Source: Ypsolopha sequella (Eukaryota > Arthropoda > Insecta > Lepidoptera > Ypsolophidae). Taken from it: a DNA stretch of 64,000 nucleotides. The stretch spans positions 3,853,201 to 3,917,200 of the forward strand of contig OW203984.1 of NCBI GenBank assembly GCA_934047225.1. The letters run 5' to 3'. Positions 29,201-41,200 of this stretch are shown piece by piece. The first letter of the stretch is position 1, and every line of letters begins with the position of its first letter. Under the pieces are notes generated by a model. It searched no databases. It had not been told where the DNA came from and saw only the letters and a list, made by a program, of their open reading frames with translations. The position numbers and the translations under genes are program-made.

Positions 29201-32200
29201 TTTCTCGATTCTCTTAGCCGCTCTCAGCGACCTGAGAACCATTCACTTCTGCGCACTCCGACACATAATACTGACATGTTTACTAGTTCTTTCACAATTT
29301 CCGCAATACGTCTCTGGAATGGTTTACCGGTCAGGATACGAGAATCTCTATCACTAGCAGTTTTTAAAAATAGAGTTCATCAGCACTTTCTTAAAACGCA
29401 AACTATTTAATCGGGTGTTTTTGTTTCTTCTTTTGCACGAGTTTTGAGTCTTGTCTTAAATGTGTATCTATATATTAATATGTATGTATATGTGTATTTA
29501 TTGTATAGAAATATATATCTATTTTATATTTTATATATTTATAATATATACCTCTATATACTATTGATACTGCTTAGAAGGTAATGGTTTTTAATATTGT
29601 GTAAACTTTTTACTATTTAATATTTAGTTATTTATAAGCTTGTACCTATTTAATTATCATTTTATCATCTTTTCCGGCACTACCCTAATTTATCCACATC
29701 ACCAAAGGTAAACTGGAAGATAATGCTAATTAGCATTAAGTTCGCCTTGTGTACTATGTTTATAAGTGCAATAAAGAATTTTTTTATTATTACAGTTAAA
29801 ATATTTCTTGAGAATAGCCATTCAAACGTTCAGGTCCAATTATACTGGATTTGATAAAAAAAATTCCATCAAACAGGATGTTCTACGTATTAATATGAAC
29901 AACTTTTACTATAGGGCCAACCCTGAAATCACGAAAAAATAATCAGCTATTCCAAAAAAAAGTTAAATACCTACTCGACCAAAATATATGAAACAGCTGA
30001 ATTTGTTTATGTGATTTCCGGGTTGGCCCCATAGTAAAAGTTGTTCATATTAATGGTTAGAACAACCCATTTTAAGGAAAAAAGTTATCATCTTAACACG
30101 CTGTATAGCCCTATCTGAAGATAATTCAAACAGATATCACATGGTATTACAAAAGTACAAACAAATATCGGGTGAAAATACACCACTTTATTTTAATGAA
30201 ACCACTTGGTCTACTGACTACACTGAACAACTATCCAAAGAAACATTCCCGCTTAAATAAAAATAAAAGAGATTACTTGCCCATACAAAATGTTCAGCAG
30301 ATTCTTTAAAAAAATTGTTTTCTTCTCTCCTTGAAGAACCATTTCTTTTTTTTTCTCATAATCCCCTGATATTTATATATGTACATTCAAAAAGTTCGTG
30401 TGTCAGTCTTTAACCACGTATCGGATTAACATGCAGTTATCAATTTAACCAGGAAGTACCTATCTTGAGGAAGGTTTTGGGGCATATTATTGCGTTGTAT
30501 TACTGAGCAGTAATCATTCCAGTCTGTATCTATTTTTGCTTGAGCTGAGGAAACACAGATTTACCTGCGGGTTGTACCATTAACAAGTGATTTCTTTAGA
30601 AATACGCCTAAGAACAGACATCATGACACGACCAACTCAGTTGTGGGCGTGGCCAAATGTCATGCTGTTTCATTTCGCTGTAAGATGCACGCTCCACGAA
30701 ACTTGCAAGGACAATACAATCGTGCTGATTTCGTCACGGGCGCAAAATCAGGAGAAACCAGATTTTTGCAAGGCTGTGGACGTTTTCAACCATTATTTTT
30801 GGTTATTATTAATCTAGATAACATTTTCGATGTTCGACTGTAATTAATTTTTTTATTGTATCTCAAGCAAGGGTTTTTTATTAACTCAAATTTTACGATT
30901 TTTTTACCCATCAAGCTGGGACATAACAATCGTAATTAATTATACTTATTTTAATAATATGATATTGTATAACGCATTAGTTTTTAAACTGTCATGTTAT
31001 ACTTTTTAAATAAATAAATAATAATCGTTGGTGAAAAATGTATCTTTGGTCAAAATGTATAACTTGGTGTTTTGATGGAACTATATTGCATGACACAACA
31101 TTAAAGACCATCAGTGACATAAGTTCTTACCATAACGTAAGATTTTAAGAAGGGTTTGTAAAGTTAGGGTTTGTAGAGTTAGGGGCTTGGATCTACGTAA
31201 GATCTGACTTTTTAAAATCGTTATGGGCTTGTGAGTCTTTGCAACCTACTTTATATGAAATGTTTTTAGTGGGATTAAGTTTTCTGTGTACAATTAAGAA
31301 TATTATCAAAATATATAAGAGTAGAGAACTCCTCACATTTCTGGTAAGCCACAGCATTGAAGGTGGCGAGGATCTGCGAGGGTGTGTAGACGGGGAAGGT
31401 CATGGGGTTCACAGTGAGGACTGCATCAGACTGGAACACGTTCTGCATCGCGATCACGAACTGGTCCATCATGCGCCATTCGGGGAGCACCTGCGGAACG
31501 AAGAGTGGTTACAGACTGTTACATAAAGGCCCCTTTCACCTTAATAGCTCAAAAAGTGCGCCTTTGTTGCTTAAATCCAGTGAGCAAAAGTCAGTTTTGC
31601 TCACTCGGTGAAAAAAAGTTATTTCGGTTTAAAATTTATAACGCTGCGAATTTGCTTTTATATTTTCTTTGTTTTTCTTTTTTTACCGTTTTATGGCTCT
31701 GGATACTTGTTCTTTCAAGCCAGACATGATTTTTTCATACAAAATAAAAGCGGGTTGAGTACGCCAGCTCTTTCAATCAATGGCAGCCTTAGATATAATA
31801 ATACGAATGTGTCAGTTAATTAGTTCAATATTATCGTTTCTTAAAACTTGTGTTTTCTTACTAGTGAGACAATTTAGCCCCTCGTCTGAGATTTTCGTGT
31901 CCGACGTCCTACCAAAAGCTACGTCCTACCAAAAGCTACGTCCTACCAAAAGCTACGTCCTACCAAAAGCTACGTCCTACCAAAAGCTACGTCCTACCAA
32001 AAGCTACGTCCTACCAAAAGCTACGTCCTACCAAAAGCTACGTCCTACCAAAAGCTACGTCCTACCAAAAGCTACGTCCTACCAAAAGCTACGTCCTACC
32101 AAAAGCTACGTCCTACCAAAAGCTACGTCCTACCAAAAGCTACGTCCTACCAAAAGCTACGTCCTACCAAAAGCTACGTCCTACCAAAAGCTACGTCCTA

Positions 32201-35200
32201 CCAAAAGCTACGTCCTACCAAAAGCTACGTCCTACCAAAAGCTACGTCCTACCAAAAGCTACGTCCTACCAAAAGCTAATTCCTACCAAAAGCTACGTTC
32301 TACCAAAATCTACTTCCTACCAAAAGCTACGTCCTACCAAAAGCTACGTCCTACCAAAAGCTACGTCCTACCAAAAGCTACGTCCTACCAAAAGCTACGT
32401 CCTACCAAAATCTACTTCCTACCAAAAGCTACGTCCTACCAAAAGCTACGTCCTACCAAAATCTACTTCCTACCAAAAGCTACGTCCTACCAAAAGCTAC
32501 GTCCTACCAAAATCTACTTCCTACCAAAAGCTACGTCCTACCAAAAGCTACGTCCTACCAAAAGCTACGTCCTACCAAAAGCTACGTCCTACCAAAATCT
32601 ACTTCCTACCAAAAGCTACGTCCTACCAAAAGCTAAGTCCTACCAAAAGCTACGTCCTACCAAAATCTACTTCCTACCAAAAGCTACGTCCTACCAAAAG
32701 CTACGTCCTACCAAAAGCTACGTCCTACCAAAAGCTACGTCCTACCAAAATCTACTTCCTACCAAAAGCTATGTCCTACCAAAAGCTACGTCCTACCAAA
32801 AGCTACGTCCTACCAAAAGCTACGTCCTACCAAAATCTACTTCCTACCAAAAGCTACGTCCTACCAAAAGCTACGTCCTACCAAAAGCTAAGTCCTACCA
32901 AAAGCTACGTCCTACCAAAATCTACTTCCTACCAAAAGCTACGTCCTACCAAAAGCTACGTCCTACCAAAAGCTACGTCCTACCAAAAGCTACGTCCTAC
33001 CAAAATCTACTTCCTACCAAAAGCTACGTCCTACCAAAAGCTAAGTCCTACCAAAAGCTACGTCCTACCAAAATCTACTTCCTACCAAAAGCTACGTCCT
33101 ACCAAAAGCTACGTCCTACCAAAAGCTACGTCCTACCAAAAGCTACGTCCTACCAAAATCTACTTCCTACCAAAAGCTACGTCCTACCAAAAGCTACGTC
33201 CTACCAAAAGCTAAGTCCTACCAAAAGCTACGTCCTACCAAAATCTACTTCCTACCAAAAGCTACGTCCTACCAAAAGCTACGTCCTACCAAAAGCTACG
33301 TCCTACCAAAAGCTACGTCCTACCAAAATCTACTTCCTACCAAAAGCTACGTCCTACCAAAAGCTACGTCCTACCAAAAGCTACGTCCTACCAAAATCTA
33401 CTTCCTACCAAAAGCTACGTCCTACCAAAAGCTACGTCCTACCAAAAGCTAAGTCCTACCAAAAGCTACGTCCTACCAAAATCTACTTCCTACCAAAAGC
33501 TACGTCCTACCAAAAGCTACGTCCTACCAAAATCTACTTCCTACCAAAAGCTACGTCCTACCAAAAGCTAAGTCCTACCAAAAGCTACGTCCTACCAAAA
33601 TCTACTTCCTACCAAAAGCTACGTCCTACCAAAAGCTACGTCCTACCAAAAGCTACGTCCTACCAAAAGCTACGTCCTCTACGTACCAAGTCCGTAGCGA
33701 AGTTCTCAAAGAAGTTGGCGAAGCCCTCGTTCAGCCAGGTGTAAGTCCAGGACAGAGGACCGACTTCGTTCCCGTACCACTGATGGGTATTCTCGTGGCA
33801 GATGATGCGGCCGATGTTCTGTCTCACCGAAGTCGTGGTCACGCCTTCCTGTACCAGGAGGGCCACCTCTCTGCAAAAGGAATTATTACGATACATGGTA
33901 TTGGTACAGTGAACTAGCACTGGAGCCGTATTATTGTTACTAGCACAGTATTGGTACAGTATACTGGTACTGACACAGCACAAGGTATTAAATTGGCTCA
34001 GTACATTAGTATTGGTACTGAAACAATATATTAGTTATTATTATTAGAGTGCATTACCACCTCAGACATCACAGCCCCCTCAGGCTACAGCTACAGCTCT
34101 GCCCACCGACAGCGCTTCACAGCATCGAAATAAAAAATAAGGCGGGAGACTCTCTGTCCCGTCTTTCAAGGCAAAGTTTTAATGGCCAAAAGGCAAAAAA
34201 CAAAGAAGGACAATCAAAAAAAAAAAAAAAAAAAGTGCATTACCAGCTAACAATCAATCAGAAACAAATTTAAAAGCACAACTATTTTTGAAAAAATTCC
34301 TCGGGCCCGGATTTGAACCTGCGACCTCCTGCTTATATGACAGGCGCGCTACCGCTAGCGTTCAGTATGTGCATTACAAGCTGGTATATCAAGTAGTTAC
34401 AAAAATTTGGTGTACAGATATGGTGAAAATATTCGTCGTTCCAGATACGAACCTCGGTAGCGCAGTCGCAGGTCGCAGGTCGCAGTTTCAAATCCTGGCT
34501 CGAGGAATTTTTTCAAAAATATTTTTGCTTTCAAATTTGTTTCTGATTGATTTCTAGCTGATAATGCACTCTAATAATAATTAGAGTATTCAGAGCGATG
34601 GATTTCGCAATAATAGGTGCTTATACGTAAGTATATACAATTTTTTAGGTTTGAAAGCAAATTAAAAATATTACTTAAGAGCGGTTTCGTAGCCGGATTT
34701 AGAAAAACCCGCTTTTTTTCTAACTATTCGAAACAGAAAACTTAAATTTGAAACTCACTCAATAGTTAATCAACAAAACCTTATTATCTATCTATTGTGT
34801 ATTCGCAAAGTTTCCATCGGTTTCTGTAAATTATAATTTCAACATTTCTGAATTCGAAATTTTTGAAATTCTAATTTACAACAATCGATGGAAACTTTGC
34901 GATAGCAACATACGCAATACATAGGTAATAAGGTTTTATTGAATAACTATTGAGTGAATTTTGAATTTAAGTGTTCTGTTTCAATTAATTAGAAAAAGGG
35001 TATTTCACAATCCGGCTGCGATACCGCTCTGAACTCGACTTTAACTCGGGCTAAGTAAAAAATATAGGGTTTAGAAAAATATAGGGTTTATCTTGCACCA
35101 ATCGAAATCCCAGGTTAAACTAGAGTTAAACTTAGAGAAAGTCATCAGAATTTAATCCGACTTTCACCTCGAGTTAAACTCGGGTTAGCGAAGTAATGTT

Positions 35201-38200
35201 ACCAGTTTGACTTAAATTGTGTTGTTTCCAATGACATTATATAGATACTATACCTCATTGGTTGCTACTAATTACTTTATGGTAACATTCTAAAATTTCT
35301 AAATAAATGGACTTTTTGGCGGGCTTTTGAAGTAATAGGCGGGAATTTTCAAAGAGCTTTTTCAAATAGTAATTTTGATATGAAAAACAACTTGTTTCTT
35401 CTTGTAAATAGTGTAAAAATCTTATAAATAGCATAAATAAGTGGTTAAAATGAAAGACCCTCCGGGGGCTGAGGCCCCTGGAAAAATAAGTGACTCATCT
35501 CCCCCATGCCTAAAAAGGGGGCGAGAAGACAACAGCGTTGATAAAAGAGTGATTCTCTTAGACAATACCGAGGACTCAATAATATATAAACCATATTTAA
35601 AACCCGGTTATACTAGAATTTTCCCGGAAAACCAGGTGAGTACGGAGTATACAGTCTTTGTTGAAAGTACCAAGGATGATGAAAAGTTGGGAAACAAGAA
35701 TCCTTTGATGACAACTAGCCTCTTCAAAAATGATATCAAGGGAGTCAAGGAAGTGAGAAGAATTACAGCGAAAAAAATTGGTGTAACATTTTCGCAGTGC
35801 AACAATGCCAACAACTTTTTAGTGAACAATGACTTTTTGAACAAATACTACATGAGGGCTTATATACCTGCCTCACAGGTAGAAGTGATAGGCGTATTGA
35901 GATTTGTCCCGACTAATATTAGTAATGAGGAACTTTTTAAAAAATTGACATCGGACTATGAGATTGTCGGAGTAAGGCGTTTTACAAGGAAGGTAAATGG
36001 AGCCATAGTGCCATATGGCTCTGTTAGTGTAACCTTTCTAAGCAATGTATTACCAGACTCAGTATACCTGGACATTTTCCGATTTAAAGTATTTGAATAT
36101 AATGCACCGCTGATGCAATGCTTCAAATGCTTTAAGTTTAATCATGGTGCTAAATACTGTAAATCATTACAAACATGTTCCATTTGTGCAGGAGAGCATC
36201 ATTTCACCTGTTGCTCAAAAGAAGCGACTGTAAAATGTATTAATTGTGGAGGAGCCCATTTAGCCGTCTCGAGGGATTGCCCTATAAAAATTACCAAAAT
36301 CCAAGAAAAACGAAACAAAAATAACTATGCCCATGCTTTGGCCAGCCCAAAACCTGAAAATTTATTAAAAAATTACAAAAAAGACTTTCCACCACTAAAA
36401 AATGTCCACACGCCACTAGAAAATAATTCACAGAAAAATATACAAAAAACAGTGTCGAAAGTAGTACCCAAAAAAAATGACATGAAAATAAAAGAAAATA
36501 CAATAGCAAAGGAAAAAATATCTACTAAGGAAAATGAACAAAAAGATGATTTCGTTACAAAACTTCTGGAAAATGAAACAATTCTGCAGGGATTGGTTGC
36601 AGCACTGGTCACAATTGGAAATAGCAATAGGCCAATCACTTTATCGGTGATAAAAGAAATTTTATCAGATACTTTAAAAAATGGATAAGTTATATATTAG
36701 AGTTGCACAATTCAATATCGAAAGTGTTATACGAAAAAAACCACTCCTCATACAATTTTTGCATAAAAATGACATAGACATTTGTTTACTCAATGAAACA
36801 AGGTTGAAAGAAAACAGCACTTTTTACATTTCAGGTTATAATTTAATCAATCAAAATGGTAGTAAAGGTCTTCATGGTGTAGCAATCCTGATAAAAGACT
36901 CTTTGAAATTTTCTGTTGTCCAAACACCATTTTATGAATATTTACAGTCTGTTGCAATAACTTTGTCTACCGATGTTGGTAATCTGTCCATTTTATGTGT
37001 TTATGCTCCTCCTGGACATGGTCGATTTAAATGCAGAAAACTAAGACAAATAATAAATAGTCTACCCAAACCTACATTATTGTCGGGTGACCTAAATGCA
37101 CATCATGTTGCGTTTGGCTGTCAGACAACAAAATCGAGAGGTACTGATGTGTTTAACTTATTGGATGAAATAGATCTATGCATATTAAACACTGGCTCTC
37201 CAACAACAGTGGGGAGGCATAATCACAATCCTTCAGCTATAGACATAAGTTGTATTAGTCCATCTGTTGCTCCATTGTGTCAATGGAAAGTACACGATGA
37301 CTGTATGGGAAGTTATCATTTTCCCACTATTATAGACATACAGACTTCGATACAAAAGTACGAGACTGGGACGCCATCTGAACGCTACTGCTATAATAAA
37401 GCTGATTGGTCTTTATTTAAATCTGAATCAGAAAAAACTTTTAAAAATTTCACCATTAACTTTGAAAATCCACTAAATACTTATGAACTTTTCTGTGAAT
37501 CCCTTTCTAAAATCAAAGACATATGTATCCCAAAAACAAAACCATCTCTAGCTAAAAATATTTATAGAAAAAAACCTGTTCCTTGGTGGGACAGTGATTG
37601 CTTAGAAGCTGTTAAAAAAAGTAAAGATGCTCTAAAGCTATTTAAATCAGATTCAAGTCTTGAAAATTATATAGCATATAAACGAATTGATGCAATGAAA
37701 AAACGTCTTCTTTCGGAAAAAAAGAAAAGTGGATGGGTAAAGCTATGTGAATCGTTTAATAGATACACACCAGTCAGTACTATATGGAATTATATTAGAA
37801 AATTTAAACGGGTTGCTGCATTTAAATCTTCCAAAAATGATGATTGGATACCAGCCTTCTTGGACAAATATGCACCAACGTCCCCACCTGAAAAAGAAAC
37901 AGATAAAATATTTTTAGAACATTTTTTTAATAAACCCGGAAGTATAAGGAGCCGTTTTCTTTCTGAATCATTCACTTGGCAGGAATTTCTAGGAGCAATT
38001 AAATCTAGGAAAGATACTACTCCTGGCCTTGATGACATCTCGTATAAACTGATCAGAAATCTCCACCCAGATGCACAAAAAACCCTTTTACAGATCTTTA
38101 ATTTACTATGGGACGCCCAAACGATACCAACCAGTTGGAAAACTCAATGTGTTATTCCTATCCTAAAACAAGATAAACCTGTCAATGACTACAATTCCTA

Positions 38201-41200
38201 CAGACCTATATCATTATCATCATGTGTAGGTAAGATTTTTGAATACATGTTGAAAGTCCGACTAGATTGGTATATAGAATCAAATAACTTATTACCTGAG
38301 CAACAATTTGGTTTTCGCAAAGGGAGGTGTGCCACAGAAAACTTCACATCACTCGTCTCAGACATAAAGAATTCTTTTTTCAGTCATTCTTCAACAATTT
38401 GTGCCTTTTTGGATGTGCAAGGTGCTTTTGACAATGTCAATCCAACTGTCCTCACTGAGATTTTGAGTGATCTGAAAATACCGGGTAAAGTCTGTAAATG
38501 GGTATTTAACTTTTTGTATGAAAGAAGCATGTATCTCAAATACAATGACATCATACATGGCCCTAGATTTGTATATAAAGGTACAATGCAGGGTGCTACT
38601 ATCTCTCCCTTACTTTATAACTTATACACTTGTCAAATTAATAAGTATTTGACCGGAAAAGACATAAAATTTCTGCAATTTGCAGATGACTTGTTAATAT
38701 ATACTGTAAATACAAATGTAAATGTAGCTGTAAATAATCTGAACAATGCGCTTGTACAGGTTCACAACTACTATTCTAATAAACTTAAACTTAATATCAA
38801 TGCTGACAAAAGTGGTGCAATGATATTTTCTAAGAAATATAATGATGAAGACAAATATTCTTTAAAATATGATGGAAAACCTTTGCCATGGCTACATGAA
38901 AAGAAATTTTTAGGTGTTTGGCTGGACAAAAAATTGTCATTTCATGACCATGTAAACCACATTATACAAAATGCTTCAAAAGGCCTGAATATACTACGGT
39001 CATTGGCTGGGGTACATTGGGGTTCTGATCCAAAAATTTTATCAATGCTGTATAAGAGTATAGTACGTAGTCACTTTGATTATAGTTCACTGGCGTATAT
39101 GAATGCAAATCTCTCACTGCTACGCAAATTAGAAATCATACAGAATAAAGCTTTAAGAATTATAACAGGTGCCATGTGTTCAACACCAATAAACGCCATG
39201 CAGTGTGAGACTTGCATTCCTCCTCTACATTTCAGACGCTTGCAGATAGCTGAGAGATTTTGTCTTAAATTATTATCCTCAGAATATAGATGTGTTTTAG
39301 ATAGAATAATTCCACAACAGAATATATTAACAAACAACTTGGGTTCATATATAAATAGCACACAACTATTATCTGGTCATGTGCCTGAACTATTAAGAAT
39401 TATAATTCACCTCAAATCAATAACTGTAAATATGTATAAAAATTACATTTGGCCAATTTATAAGGCTGATCATTTTAACATACTAATTAATAATATCACT
39501 GTACATAAGAACACTATCCAAAACCAAAATGATTTACTGGAATTCTTATCAGAAAACCAATTATATTCACTGTATACTGATGGTTCAAAGTCGGATGATA
39601 GTGTAACTTCAGCTTTTTATGACCCCCAACAAAAGCTAACTAAATGTTTTAAGATTGATAAGAATTGCAGTATATTTACAGCTGAAAGTTATGCGATCTA
39701 CCAAGCACTTGTACATACTGAAAATATTGACCATTCCAATGTCATGATCTTTTCTGACTCTTTAAGTGTATTATTGGCATTAGAAAGTAACCCATTTCAA
39801 TATAACCTCAATTATTTGATCTATAGCATAAGAAATGTAATATATAATTTAAAAATTAGTGGTAAGAGTATAAGTCTCATGTGGGTACCTTCTCATAAGG
39901 GTATCACCGGAAACGAAATCGCTGATAAAACAGCTAAAAATCCTTGCGATGAAGACCACTCCATGGACCTTAAGATACCATTTACTGACTTCCACACTCA
40001 ATTGACAGAGAACCTGAAATCATTATGGGTTAATTATTGGAAAGAAGTAAGCAAAGAAAAAGGGAAATGGTACGCTGAGATCCAAAAAAACCCGCCCGCC
40101 CAACCTTGGTACCACAGAAACAAGGCAGTGAATTCCAGAAAATATGTCACGACTCTAAACAGAATGCGATTCGGTCATTGCCAAACCCGTACTCACCTAT
40201 TCAGACTTAAACTGGTTGAAGACTCCAAATGCATTTACTGCGATGAGGAAAACGCTGATTTGAGCCACTTAGTATTCAAATGTCAACAGTTTGGCATTCA
40301 CAGACTAATTCTTGTGACAGAACTCGATGATATTTGTGAATCTGCTACAACCAAGGAACTTTTAAGTTCCTCGGCAACAACAACGCGCCTCCTACAAGAT
40401 CTTTTGGCCGATCCAAAATACTTTACACCCCTGTACAAATTTATTATTAACACTGTAAATAAACTTTGATAAAACTGATATGAAAGTGATAGAAGAAAAA
40501 AGAAAACAATAACTACGGGCTCAAAAGGACAAGAATCCAGAGCCGTTAAAATATTAATAAAAAAAAAAAAAAAATCTAAATAAATGTCAAGTGTCAAACA
40601 ATTAAATTGATATCCATAATTTTATATTTAGTTCAAAACGTTGAGTTCTGCCAAAGCTGAATATGATGTAGGGATGTAGGCATTTGATAAAAAAAAAAAC
40701 TTAAAGATCTGTACCCTAAAATATGTTTTTTTTAATGGTAAACCCTAAAATAATATATTATTAAAATGTTCAAGCAACCTATACTGAAAGAAACATGTAA
40801 CAATTGAAAATGAAATACAGGGTCATCATCCTCGGCGTACGATTCTGCACCACATCCTCGCCGGGTGAAGTGGGGAAGTGATCACTCAAACTCGGATTTA
40901 TTCGAGTCCGGGTTCGAGTTACAGAGGACCTCCTTTCATAAACTTGGGTTAGTATTCGCGGTCTCCTATAACTTAAACTCAGTAGCTACGTAGCTAGTGG
41001 CTGTACTGAAAGCCACGAAGCATACAAAGTAAAAACTTCTTTTTTAGATAAAACGAGAACAATTTCTTGTAACCTTTATTCCTAAAGAAACCCCAAAAGT
41101 TATACACCTTTCACCTCACAAGCAATACTTAGAGGATACCTGAACAAGCTATAGAGGAATTTACGAGCACGTTTTATGAGAACCCACTATCAAAGCTGCC

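Larger units (their letters stand above)
35300..40580 (+). mobile_element. I-group LINE, apparently intact in both ORFs
   Basis: Two overlapping frames (gag-like and endonuclease-RT-RNase H) are followed by a short 3' UTR with the ggctcaaaaggac stem-loop and an A-rich tail ending at about 40575. The 5' boundary cannot be fixed; the untranslated leader is placed somewhere after 35040. It sits in intron 3 of the aminopeptidase gene, opposite in orientation to that gene. Confidence 0.8.

Noticed and set aside
31780..33744. A 654-codon open frame encoding a 17-residue repeat ([17 protein letters not shown])
   Set aside because: It is produced by a 17-base minisatellite without plus-strand stop triplets. 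The peptide is the same in the shifted frame, the ends run into unrelated intron and antisense exon sequence, and it is antisense to the aminopeptidase gene.
35608..36639. Several minus-strand frames across the LINE ORF1
   Set aside because: They are shadows of the A-rich plus-strand coding sequence, rich in Phe, Leu and Ser with no domain features.
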